Shown: positions 39,077-49,208, numbered from the stretch's first letter. The stretch: 64,000 nucleotides of DNA from Fratercula arctica (GCA_947846985.1 CANTUZ010000003.1:124318626-124382625), one strand, 5' to 3'. The notes: a model not told the origin generated them from the letters alone. Program-made: numbers and translations.

Positions 39077-39511
39077 TCGAATCACAGAATGGTATGGGTT
39101 GAAAGGGACCTTAAAGATCATCTCATTCCAACACTCTTGCCACAGGCAGGGACACCTCCCACCAGACCAGGTTGCTCCAAGCCCCGTCCAACCTGGCCTT
39201 GAACCCCTCCAGGGATGGGGCAGCCACAGCTTCTCGACGCAACCTGGGCCAGGGGCTCACCCCCCTCACATCAAAGAATTTCTTCCCAATATTTCATCTC
39301 AATCTACCCTCTTGCAGTCTGAAGCCATCACCCCTCGTCCTATCACTACATGCCCTTGTAAAAAGTCCCTCCCCATCTTTCCTGTGGCCCCTCCCGGCTG
39401 AACCCCCCCAGCTCTCTCAGCCTGTCCTCCCAGCAGAGGGGCTCCGGCCCTCCCAGCGTCTCCGAGGCCTCCTCTGGCCCCACTCCAACAGCTCCATGAT
39501 GATTCTATGAT
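39077..39511 (-). mobile_element. CR1 LINE, mosaic 3' end, minus orientation
   Basis: About 430 bp lying 0.5 kb downstream, in gene sense, of RAB10 exon 1. The 3' third matches the young copies; the centre ('aatctaccctcttgcagtct' to 'catgcccttgtaaaaagtcc') follows a different, more canonical CR1 subfamily. About 40-50 bp are missing at 'cccctcccggctgaa' relative to the others. At its truncated 5' end it abuts a short run of opposite-facing CR1-like tail octamers (39500-39525). Confidence 0.9.
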
Positions 39512-39976
39512 TCATTCTATGATTCTTACAGGTAGCCTGGGAGGAACGATGTCGAAGGCACTACCGTAGTTGGGCGCTGCACACCAGCGAAGGGCTAAAG
39601 TCAGCTTTGCCAGAAGCCCGGCGGCTCACTCACAGATGAGAGAAGGACAACAGCTTTGTTGAGTGAGAACACAGACCCCACCCACGAGTGTCATCATCTC
39701 TGCTCAGCCACATCAATAGCGGCGAAGGCACCGTGCAGGGATGGCAACCCCACCTCCCGCATGGGTGCAGGGGGACCGAGACCCACCGCTGATGGGGGCA
39801 GCCAGGGGGGCTCCGGCCGCTGACGGCAGAGGGGTGTAGGGGATAAGCTGCCAACAAAACCCCCAAGGGAGGAGAAGGGAGGGAAAAGGAGGGTCGCTGA
39901 GGGTCACCGAAACCCCGGAGGGAGCCCGGAGCCCCGGGGAAGCGGGGATGGGACCGGGGAGGGGGGAGGCACTGAC

Positions 39977-40103
39977 CGATGGTGGAGATGAAGGTGGTGT
40001 TGAAGGCATCGTCGGAGAAGCGGAAGAGCACGCAGGTCTTGCCGACCCCCGAGTCCCCGATGAGGAGCAGCTTGAAGAGCAGGTCGTAGGTTTTCTTCGC
40101 CAT
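39977..40103 (-). CDS. RAB10: RAB10 exon 1 (start codon to first base of codon 43)
   Basis: This exon encodes the N-terminus of the small GTPase RAB10. The start ATG is 40103-40101 and the exon ends at 39977, with donor GTCAGT. It is 127 nt, 42 codons plus one base. The reading [20 protein letters not shown] continues [22 protein letters not shown]. The P-loop GDSGVGKT spans residues 16-23, with Lys22 and Thr23 for phosphate and Mg2+ binding. Switch I contains Thr41 just before the splice. The start has C at -3 and G at +4, so context is only moderate. I chose it because MAKKTYD is the family start; the frame stays open for at least 67 codons upstream but has no ATG there. The donor GTCAGT is less usual than GTRAGT. 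Confidence 0.97.
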
Positions 40104-40246
40104 GGGGAGGCGCGGCGGCCGCCGCCGCCCGCTCCGGCCCCCCGCTCGCCCCCCCCGCCGCCCTCGCTCACCGGGCGCCCCCGCCGCGGCTCCGCCCGCC
40201 CACCCCGGCCGGCAGCACCGGCCGCGCCTGTCGGGAGGGCGGCGGC

Positions 40247-40299
40247 GAAGAGGAGGAGGAAGGAGAGGAAGAAGGAGGAGGAGAAGGAGGAGGAGGGGG
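40247..40299. repeat. GGA/GAA purine tract in RAB10 leader region
   Basis: Fifty-three consecutive purines on the plus strand, mostly GGA and GAA triplets, so CU-rich in any RAB10 transcript reading through it. It accounts for the Leu/Pro-rich translations of this stretch on the minus strand. It may form a triplex or bind polypyrimidine-tract proteins. Confidence 0.9.
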
Positions 40300-40545
40300 C
40301 CCACAAAATGGCTTCCTGCCGCGGGGCGGCCCCGGCGCTTCGCGCGCTCCCCGCGCCGCTACGGGTCCACTGCTCCTCACGGGGAAGAGGCGGCGGCGCC
40401 CGGCCTCATAACCCCGCGGCGGCGCCCGGCTCGGCTGGGCCCGGCCCGGTTCACCCGGGACGGCGGCCGCTCCTCACAGGCGCTGCCGAGGCTGCGCGCG
40501 CCGCTCGGTAACCGCGCAGGCCTCCAGGCGGGGGCGCGCACGCCC

Positions 40546-40553
40546 TGACGTCA
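40546..40553. promoter_or_regulatory. CRE palindrome TGACGTCA (proximal)
   Basis: Perfect 8-bp CREB/ATF consensus TGACGTCA in the RAB10 CpG island, 443 bp upstream of the RAB10 ATG. A second identical site lies 135 bp further upstream. Confidence 0.6.
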
Positions 40554-40565
40554 GCACGCACACCG

Positions 40566-40575
40566 GGGGCGGGGC
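40566..40575. promoter_or_regulatory. GC box (Sp1-type)
   Basis: GGGGCGGGGC, the Sp/KLF consensus, between the proximal CRE and the ETS-like site. Confidence 0.55.
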
Positions 40576-40608
40576 CTTCCCGCCCTTGCGCCGGCCGGGC
40601 GGCCGCCG

Positions 40609-40616
40609 GCGGAAGT
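40609..40616 (+). promoter_or_regulatory. ETS-like site GCGGAAGT
   Basis: GCGGAAGT matches the ETS/GABPA core (C/G-GGAAGT with one difference in the flank). Such sites are common close to the start of TATA-less promoters. Confidence 0.45.
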
Positions 40617-40644
40617 CCCGCCTCCCCGCGCCTTGCTCGTTGCC

Positions 40645-40649
40645 ATTGG
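40645..40649 (-). promoter_or_regulatory. CCAAT box (NF-Y)
   Basis: ATTGG on the plus strand, in the context GCCATTGGGT, gives a CCAAT box in RAB10 orientation about 545 bp upstream of the ATG. Its place between the two CREs suggests a compact NF-Y/CREB module. Confidence 0.55.
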
Positions 40650-40680
40650 GTGCGCCTGCCTGCCAGTCCTCCCCTGGCGG

Positions 40681-40688
40681 TGACGTCA
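40681..40688. promoter_or_regulatory. CRE palindrome TGACGTCA (distal)
   Basis: Second perfect TGACGTCA, 32 bp upstream (in gene sense) of the CCAAT box, preceded by CCTGGCGG and followed by CGGGGCGG. Confidence 0.6.
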
Positions 40689-41059
40689 CGGGGCGGCGGG
40701 GCAGACACCGCCCCCTGGCGGCGGGCGGGTGAGGGGCCGCCGCGCCCTCTCGGGGACCCCGGCCCCGGTGCCCGCCCCCCGCAGCCCCGCAGCCCCTCCG
40801 GCGTGTGCCCAGGCCCCGCCGCGGACCGCGTCCCTCAGCGACCCTCCGCCGCACGCTGCGGCCTCCCTGGGCCCCGCACCCGCAAGCCCCGGCCGAGCCT
40901 CACCGGGTCCGGGTGGGCCCTGGAGCAGGTCCGGGCCTACACCCTGGTCCCCCCAGTCTGAGCCCAGCATCAGCCGGGGACAGGCACCGCCATGGCACCG
41001 CTGCCGGGGAACGGGGGGCGTACCAGGGCCCCAGGCATCGGCTCTGCCAGTGACTCCAT

Positions 41060-42252
41060 CAGCGGATGAGGGAAGAGCTACGGATGTTGCCTGTCTGGAC
41101 TTCCATAAGGCCTTTGATACAGTCCACCACAGCATCCTGCTGTCTAAATCGGAGAGACGGATTTGGTGGGTGGGCTGTTCAGTGGATGAGGAATCGGCTG
41201 GATGGTCTCATCCAGAGGGTAGTAAGTCAATGGCTCCATGTCCTGATGGAGACTGGTGACACATGCTGTCCCTCATGGGTCCATACTGGGACCAGCACTG
41301 TTCAATGTCTCCATCAATGACACAGACAGTGGAATCAAGGGCACCCTCAGCAGATTTACAGACAACACCAGGCTGAGTGGGGCAGTGACACGCCTGAGGG
41401 ACGGGGTGCCATCCAGAGGGACCTGGACAGGCTGGAGAAGTGGGTCCCTCTGAACCTCATGAGGTCCAACAGGGCCAAGTGCAGGGTCCTGCCCCCGGGT
41501 TGGGGCAGCCCCCGGTGCCAGCCCAGGCTGGGCATGGAGGGATGGAGAGCAGCCCTGAGAGAAGGGCTTGGGGGTGCTGGGGGGGGAAAAGCTGGCCATG
41601 AGCCGGCACCGTGCGCTGGCAGCCCAGAAACCCCCCGCAGCCTGGGCTGCATCCCCAGCAGCGTGGGCAGCAGGGCGAGGGGGGGGGATTCTACCCCTCT
41701 GCTCCGCTCGGGGGAGACCCCCCTGCAGCGCTGCCTCCAGCTCTGGGGCCTCAGCACAGGAGAGACACGGAGCTGTTGGAGCGGGGCCAGAGGAGGCCCC
41801 GGAGATGCTGGGAGGGCTGGAGCCCCTCTGCTGGGAGGACAGGCTGAGAGAGCTGGGGGGGTTCAGCCTGGAGAAGAGAAGGCTCCGCAGAGACCTTCCA
41901 GCCCCTGCCAGGCCCTCAAGGGGCTCCAGGAAAGCTGGGGAGGGACTCTGGATCAGGGAGGGGAGCCGTGGGACGAGGGGGAAGGGTTTTACACTGACAG
42001 AGGGGAGACTGAGATGAGAGATTGGGAAGAAATTCTTTGGTGTGAGGGGGGTGAGCCCCTGGCCCAGGTTGCCCAGAGAAGCTGTGGCTGCCCCATCCCT
42101 GGAGGGGTTCAAGGCCAGGTTGGACGGGGCTTGGAGCAACCTGGGCTGGTGGGAGGTGTCCCTGCCCAGGGCAGGGGGTGGCACTGGGGGGGCTTTAAAG
42201 GTCCCTTCCCACCCAAACCACTCTGTGACTCAGTGATTCTGTGATTCTGTGA
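41060..42252 (+). mobile_element. CR1 LINE, about 1.2 kb, longest copy in the window; coding-defective
   Basis: Begins in the polymerase with ATDVACLDFHKAFDTVHHSI, the conserved D-F-x-K-A-F-D-T-V motif of CR1 reverse transcriptase. The frame then shifts and resumes near GSILGPALFNVSINDTDSG; the active-site box reads FTDN instead of F-A-D-D. A missing base after SGAV shifts the frame again. The 3' end is complete and carries three to four ATTCTGTG-type octamers ('actcagtgattctgtgattc'). It lies just upstream of the RAB10 CpG island, antisense to RAB10. The overlapping frames of 261 and 303 codons are shadows of this element. Confidence 0.94.
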
Positions 42253-45200
42253 AATGGGGAGCAAAAAGCAAACAGACCGATGGGCTTTAAGGAGTTGACT
42301 CCGTCGGGGAGCCCAGGTACATCCTGCACGTGGTGTGTTTGCAGTGGACCCAGGCAGCTGCAGGGCGGATGCTGTGTCAGCCCGCCTGCAGAAGTGAAGA
42401 TAATTCCCAGTGGCTACTGGGCGTTCAGTCAGAGCTCCTGCATTTACCAGACTGCAGGGTGAACCCTCCCACAAGATTCAAGCTGGGGAGTCACCGCTGA
42501 AGCCACTTGAAATGTCCCATCATGGGGGGCTGCTAGAGACCCCATGGCTTCAACGTGGGGAGGAGCAGCCCTTTCCAAACATGCGAGCGCTCGCACACGG
42601 TCGAACCCAAGCTGTCCCACAGTGTGATCCAGCACCACCAATTGCAATTCACTTGCCTAAATAAGTATTCTGCAATTATTTTCCACTGTTCGTGTATTAA
42701 GCCTCAAAAGGTTTAATTCGAGTTGTATCCCTCCCACCCGGCCCCTCCCAAAGTACAGCTCAGCACGTGTCTGAAGACAGATGCTCGGGTGTTTTTCCTT
42801 TGTGTTTTGCTTTCTCGGCCGTGGCAGCTCCCGGTTGCAGGCATGGTTCCCCTCTGGCGAGGGGGGTACAAGCTCTGTCTCAAGAAAGGCTGGACTCTCA
42901 CAGCGGGTTCTCTCCAGGCGCTGACACAGCAGATCGGGCGGGAGTTTGCGGCTTCACAAAGAAGGTTTATTTTTAGCGCTTTGCTAGATCAGTTTAAGAG
43001 CACCGTATGAAACGCTTCCTGTCTACGATGGAGCGGATAAGGAGAAAAACCCCAGGCTTCATGGAGAGCTCCGCGGCGAAGGCACTGCCACAGATACCGA
43101 GCAGGGACCCACGGGCTGGTGGCTTCCAGTCACGCCCCAAGGGCTTATCGGCACAAGCACATCACTAGATGTTTGCACCAACGTTTACAATAACCTTTTG
43201 TCCTAGAGAGTTTGGTAATGGACTTCAAAGAAGTTTATCTTTTAGGATCCTAGAGAGGAAGCAATACGAAGTCTCGCCTATCCCACTGCACACAAGACAG
43301 AGTATTTTCCGACTGACGTCTAAGCCTGGCCCTGATGTGAAATGTTACTCCCTGAAGGAACCAATCCCGCAGGAGACACCCCACCAAGGACAAGGACACC
43401 CTTGCTCTTGGTTGCTCAGTGAGTCCTGGTCAGGAGAGCATCGCTGCAGGGCTGGTAGATTTGGGGATGTCCAGCGAGAGGTGGAACGGTTCTCACAGCC
43501 CTCCCCAACACATCCTCCCACGGGTCTTCTGTCCGGATCTCAGGAGGGCACGGATCTGATGTGACAAGGGGTAATTACCAAATTAGGAGGAAGAGGGTGG
43601 AAGGGGAGAGCCGGCAGGACCCGGCAGCCTCTTCCCTGCTGTCAGAGCCAGCTTGCCAGGAACAGCTGAGCCGTGCGGGTTGCAACACCACGCTGCAGAT
43701 GCATGCCCTCCAGATCTCGCCATGGGGAGGGGAAAAGTGAATCACGAGGGAGTTGTGCAACAGTATTTAAGTTTGGGGAGGTTTGCTTGAGGAGAGCAGT
43801 GACATGCTGGGCTTGCTGGTTACTCAAATCCTCTCTCAAAGCAGGGCCCAGCCCTCGGTGAGTGCAGGGATGGAAGAGATCTTTGTCATCCAGGAGGCAT
43901 CAGCAGCCGCCGCGAACAACAGCTTTGTTTTCTCCAGCTCCTCCCCCAGCCAAGGCAGGGACAGGGGCTCCGCTGCGCCACAGGCACGGGTTGGGCCAGC
44001 TGGGGAGGTCCTGGTCCCACCATTTCTGGTTCCTCACCTTGAGGGATGAGCTCCCATGGAGCCCACCAGCACAGACCCTCCCAGCCCTCGGTCACCTTCA
44101 GCTCCCACCACTTCAGGAATGTCTGGAACCCAAAACTTGTGTAAGGACAAGAGCCCCGATGGAGCTGGCGGTAGCAGCCCCAGGTGCTCAGCACATTGTC
44201 TGAGGAGGATCAGAGAAGGGTTTGAAGTTGCTCCAGCTGCTGCCATGTGACACCGTTCCTCTTAGCCGTGGTGAGCACAGCCTGGTCCGTGCTGTGAGTC
44301 CCCTGGGCCACCAGGAGCTCTGAACTCCTGCCACCCCTCCAGCTGTAGGCACATGCAGGGCCCAGCTGCTATTTTGATTCCGCTGTTGTCATTGGGGCAG
44401 GGGAACTCAAAATAAAACACCAAACTATACATGGCAGTTGAGTGAATTTTTTGAGGCCCCTGGAGAGCCCAATATAAGAAATAAGCTTTATCAGAAAGAT
44501 GGGATTCCTGAGGAGGGGAAGTAAAAGCGATGCAAGGAGGGTCCCCCGCGCTGCTTTTCGCTTCTGCAGATATTTGCATACGTGGTGTTGGGTCTCACCA
44601 GGCTTCCCGGCCACCCTCCTGCCTCCAGCTGATCCGCACAGCCAGACAGAGCAGCTGCCGAAAAGGCCATAGGTCGGTGTTTGGAGCATCTCCTACCACT
44701 GCTGCAGTGGGGCCGGGCTTTCACCAGCTCGGATCGCACATCCCTGCCTCTTACCCCGTCTGTCTCCCAGGCAGGGCAGCAGTGGACAGCCAGAGAATAA
44801 GAGGAACAAGAAAGGCAGCTCCATGTCCTAAAATGGGGACCCTCTCCCCCATTTTTTGTTCCAGCTGGCACCGACGTGTCAAGAGCAGAAGGACCTGGTC
44901 AGCACTTCCAGGCGCAGGGAGGATGCAAAGGTCAGGCAGAGCCTGGCGCCTTTGGCAGAGGGCTCGGTGTGCCGGGCACGGCTCTTATTTCTGCACCGTC
45001 ACCTCGGCTCGGCTCCTGGCGCGGCAGTGCCAGCACAGGCGGCCCAGCAGGGCTCTGCCCAGCGACAGGCAGCGTGCCTGGACGTGTCTGAGGAGCTTTC
45101 TGCCCTCGCTGCTGCCCGGCCCAGCTCTGCACAACGCCACGGGGCAGACCTCGGCCGTGCGCTCGCAGCAGCCCCCTCCCCAGGTTTAGTGCTTAAGGAC

Positions 45201-47554
45201 CTCGGTCTTCCCGTGCCCCTGCCCCCCCAGGACAGCCACCCCCCTCCAGGAGGTTCAGCCTCTCTCTCTGCTGCCAAAAGCTTCTGCCCTCCGGTTGCAG
45301 CATCACTTGCTGAGGATAATGCTGGGTCATGATCCCATGCTGCCGGCGTGCGGGGGAAGAAGCTCCGCATTGTTGTCGTCAGTGCTTTGCAGAGCCAGTC
45401 ACTGCCTTGTTTTCTAAGGTTTTTCACCAGGGAGTGGAGCAGTGATTAGAACAAGGGACTGAGAAGCAGCGGTTGCCGGCTCGCCACCGCCGCTGAATGG
45501 TGCTTTGACCTCCGGCAAGCGGCAGCACCGCTTCCCCGCGGCACCCGGGGACTCACCGTGTACCTGCCTCCAATTCCTTATTCTTTGTGGAGCAGCTTGA
45601 GGTCACGGAATGAAGGGCTCCCTAGAAGCATGTCAACGATAAATAAGTAGTTACCTACAAAGGAAGATGAAGCATTAGTCCCTGGATCCGTGTAGAAAAG
45701 GGCCCGCCCCACACGCCCTGGGGATTTATTCCGCTTACAGGAGGGTTTGGAGGGATCTCGGGGGGAGCGTGGGAACGCCCCGGTGCATTTGTTGAGCGCT
45801 GCACAACCGGAGCGCTGCCTCTTTCAATTACGTCTTGCCAGCAGATTATTAAATCCTTTAATCTCCGAGCAATGATGCTGATCTAGTTGCCTTACAGACA
45901 TTGCTCACACCACATCTGTTGAAAACCCGGATCCAAGATAAAAGCCTGGAGCTGCCCACGTGGTTGCCAGCCATCCCTTTTCCCCCTCCCTCAGCTCCTG
46001 CGGGGCGACGGCAGCGATGGGAAGAGCAATGGTGGGGCAGAGCCTGGGGCTGCGGGACCTCGGCAAGCGCTATGGAGTTCCCCCAGGTGATGCAGGAGTT
46101 GGGGCAGAGCTGGGATGTGGCTCGGGGGCCACGGACATGGGGCATTGGGCATGTGTAGGCTGCCAGCCTGCAGCCCTTGAAGCCAGCCAGGGCTTCAGCT
46201 CCTTCCAGCCCCCATTAGCGTGGCCGGTGATCGGCAAAGTGGCACAAGATACCTCTAGGCCATCCAGCCCCACATCCCAATGGGATTCATCCTCTGGGGC
46301 CACGTCAGAGTGTCTTCTCCTGGAGGGCACCCCCAAGGAGAGGCAGCACTTCGCAGTAGCTTTTATTCCTCTGTCTCCCGTTCGTCAGGAGATGCAGCTC
46401 ATCTTCCTCAGGCGATGCAGCTCATCACTCCCCCGGCTGTTTTAAGTGTCTGAGGGTCATTTGGAAAACGGGCCGTTCCCTTTAACGACACGCCTGTGGA
46501 TGGGACAATGTTGGAGCTCTGTGCCCCAAGCTGGCTCCCGAACCGCCGCTGCCGTCTAATTATAGAGTCAGCTGCCGGCAAACTGATCCATCCGAAACCC
46601 AGGCTTAGTATGAGCTGCGCTTGCCCCTCCAACTCCCCCTCACTTTCGATATGGGGCGAATCTTGCCCCAGAGCTATTCCCTTGCTGCCTTCCCGGGTGG
46701 CTGTGGGAGCTCCCCTTTCCCTGCCCAGGCAGCCTCTGCTGCGCTACCAACGCTCAGGTCGCAGCCCAAAAAAAACCAGAAAACCTCTGATCTCAGCCCC
46801 AGGGGTGGCTGGAGCCCGAGGCCGTGGCCGGTCACCACCAGGGATGCTCATGGCAGCCACCTGCGGTCCCCATCACCAGCGCTTGCCTTGCTCCTGCCTC
46901 CCCCAGCCCATCCCACACTGACGCTGCCGCTTGGCTGCCTCTTTCCATCGGTGCCGTGGCCGGGAGGTGGTGGGAGCCTGGTCGGGGATTTGGGAGAGGT
47001 GGCTCCTCAGGCATGCTCCGTGCTCCCCGGCAGTGCTGGGAAGAGGGGAGCAGCCAGAGAGACTGCGCTTCTTCACAAGCCCCCCCGACAGTGACACGGC
47101 ACATCGAGATGGGGACAGCACGAGGGAAGCCGGGAGCGTGTGGCTGACAAGGAGTGCCACAAGCAGACGGGGATATGGCTAAACCGAACTGCAAAACCGC
47201 CACGGAGGAGGGAAATGGGGAAATAAATCTGGTGGATCTCTGGGAATGCTGATGAATTGGTTTTGGGGGAAAGCAGCCAAGTGCCTGCCAGCCCCCCAGG
47301 GTCCCTTTCCCCCCATAGACAACAAGAGAAGAAAGCTGAGGGCGAGAAGGGTGATTGCTGGGGGCAAGCGAGCGGATCCAGCCTCAGCTGCTGCCTGAGC
47401 CGGGGACAGCATCACGCCGGGACATACCCTTTCCCCATCAGGGAGGATGGGCTTTTCTCCAGGGCTGCTCCAGCCAACGCCAATACCAGTTAGTCAAACC
47501 TCGAGAAAAAGCCTAAGGAATGTCAGCCCAATGCTGCCAGCATGGAGAGCGTCG
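42253..47554. other. Intergenic spacer, no gene recognised
   Basis: About 5.3 kb of GC-rich spacer. Many reading frames of 60-220 codons occur on both strands, but they overlap one another, are rich in Pro/Gly/Ser/Ala/Arg and have no recognisable domain or splice pattern, as expected of GC-rich non-coding DNA. No CR1 copy is evident. An AT-richer patch at 45.79-45.90 kb is listed separately. Confidence 0.7.
45790..45900. promoter_or_regulatory. AT-rich island with homeodomain-like cores (candidate conserved element)
   Basis: In a GC-rich spacer, this stretch is complex rather than repetitive and has CAATTA, ATTATTAAAT, TTTAATCT and AATGATGC elements. Such islands often mark conserved enhancers. 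I infer this only from composition and motif density. Confidence 0.3.
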
Positions 47555-47651
47555 TCCCTGCTCCCAGCCCGTGTTCCCTGCTCCTAACCCACATCCCTGC
47601 TCCTAACCCACATCCCTGCTCCCAGCCCATGTCCCTGCTTCCAACCCGTGC
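47555..47651. repeat. Minisatellite, 20-bp unit, about 5 copies
   Basis: Tandem units close to TCCCTGCTCCTAACCCACA plus one base, with variants ending in CCGTG or CCATG. It produces the repeated Gly-Met-Trp/Leu-Gly pattern in minus-strand translation and is not coding. Confidence 0.85.
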
Positions 47652-49208
47652 CCTCCTATGTGTCCCTGCAGCAGCACCTGCTGAGCGCTGAGGTCCCCCC
47701 TGAGGACCTCCTGGCTGTGACAGGACCCTGCCCAGAGGATGCTCATTGAGTCCTAGCACCATTTTTGGGGCGGCAGCCGGGGTAGGAGGGGTTTGGCAGC
47801 CTGGGAGCGCTCCCGCTGCAACCTTGGCTTAAGCAAAGAGAAGGCGCGACAGGGCTGGCAGTGGCAGCGAGCCACGCTGAGTGGCACCGGGACCTGGGAA
47901 TGAGGGACCGTCAGGACGATGAGGAGCCGAGCGGGAGGAGGTGGAGGCCAAGTGCCACATTCTGTGTCCCGTCCCTGAGTTGCAGCCGTGATCGGAGCAG
48001 CTTTGAACCAACCTCGGACAAGGGTCTGGGGAGGAGGGAGCTGGCGGCACTGCCCAGCCCCGCGCCGGGTGCAGCCGGGGCTGAGCCCACCGGGGGACAG
48101 GGCTGTTGGTGGCTCGGGGGAGCTGCCACACCAGGGCACGTGGGGTACATCCCAGCGCATCCCTGGCACCATTTCCCCTTGTGCACATCCCTGGTAGAGA
48201 GTCTGGGATGGCCCAACAGCCCCAGGGACCGTGGTGCTGGAGGAGATGAGATGGGGACCGCAGGATCCCATGGGTGACAGCATCACCGCCAGCGCCGGCA
48301 CTGGGCATCCCTTCCCTCCCACATCTGCCGGGCTCCGGCTGACGCTGCTGCCCAGGCCAGGCAGCCTGGGAAACCCGAGAGGCCGGGGCAGACATGGAAA
48401 GGGCGTCGCAAGGTCTCCTGTCACCCCGCTGCCAGCACCCAGCACAGGCAGGGCCCTGCTGCCCCTCCATCCTTGCTGTCCCGCTGTCACCGTGCCACGG
48501 ATGTCGAGCCGGAGGGCTCTCCATCACAGCCACCCCCATCGGCACAGCCTCTGGCCTCACTGCGAGTGACGCTGGCGTGATTTGGCCAGAGCCACTGCCG
48601 GAAACCTGCCCGGCTTGGCAGGGCTTCCCTCCCGCTCCCCGTTAATTCCTTAACGACTCTGGCCCATGGCTTTGCCAAGTCTGGGCAGCCCCGGATCCCC
48701 CCCGCCCCAGGGGATGCTTCACCCCCTGGGGGCTGCCCCAGGACAGAAGGTGCTGGGTGCCCCAATGGCTGGGGGGAATATGGCGTCACAGCCCCCCCTG
48801 CTCCTCCCGGCCACCCACGAGAGCTGGGAATTGGCTCGTTTGGCGTTTTCTAGCATTTTTTTCCAGTGCAGAGCATCTCCCTGGAGCGGAGCTTGGCTGT
48901 GTTTCTATGGGAGCATGGGGGTCTTGGGGGGCTGTAGCCCCATCCCATGCCCACACGGGCCTCCGGCACAGCCAGGGTGAGGGCAAGAGCCACCCGTGCC
49001 AGCGTCACTGATGCCAGCCGCATGGCAGCCCCCATCTCACCCCACAGTGGCACCGGGGACCTGGGCAGGGCTGGGGGGTCCCGGGAAGCAACAGGGTGGG
49101 AAGAAACCCAAGGGGAAACTGCCCCCAGCGCCCCTCCACTCAGCACCCCGAGGGCCAGGGACCACCAGTGGCCAGGCCAGGGCAGAGCGAGGGATGGCCG
49201 GGGTGGCA
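47652..49208. other. Intergenic spacer, nothing recognised
   Basis: GC-rich sequence with overlapping frames of up to about 245 codons on both strands but no protein family, splice signal set or repeat that I recognise. Confidence 0.65.

Larger units (their letters stand above)
12321..39976 (-). other. RAB10: RAB10 intron 1 (about 27.7 kb)
   Basis: The intron runs from the donor GTCAGT (39976-39971) to acceptor TTTTAG (12326-12321). It is mostly AT-rich and unique-looking. Identified contents are CR1 copies at 15.96, 18.60, 24.30, 29.55, 31.09, 33.28 and 39.08 kb and a T12A11 palindrome at 12.75 kb. The stretches between (for example 16.2-18.6, 18.94-24.3, 24.5-29.5 and 33.8-39.0 kb) show no coding exon I can support. 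A GC-richer patch at 21.66-21.95 kb and a frame of about 130 codons at 11.5-11.9 kb (in intron 2) lack any recognisable domain. Confidence 0.85.
40104..40900 (-). promoter_or_regulatory. RAB10: RAB10 5' leader, CpG island and promoter
   Basis: A very GC- and CpG-rich stretch directly upstream of the RAB10 start codon, within an island running from about 39.9 to 40.9 kb. It has no TATA box I can see. It contains a 53-nt purine tract (40247-40299), a GC box (40566-40575), an ETS-like GCGGAAGT (40609-40616), a reverse CCAAT box (40645-40649) and two perfect CRE palindromes (40546-40553, 40681-40688). The arrangement fits a broad TATA-less housekeeping promoter, consistent with ubiquitous RAB10 expression. 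The transcription start cannot be placed from sequence alone; I expect it between about 40.3 and 40.65 kb. Confidence 0.8.

Noticed and set aside
40101..40304. A signal-peptide-like Leu-rich N-terminal extension of RAB10
   Set aside because: The frame is open, but its apparent start is GTG, not ATG. The Leu run is the translated CTC/CTT tract of the leader, and RAB10 is a cytosolic, prenylated protein.
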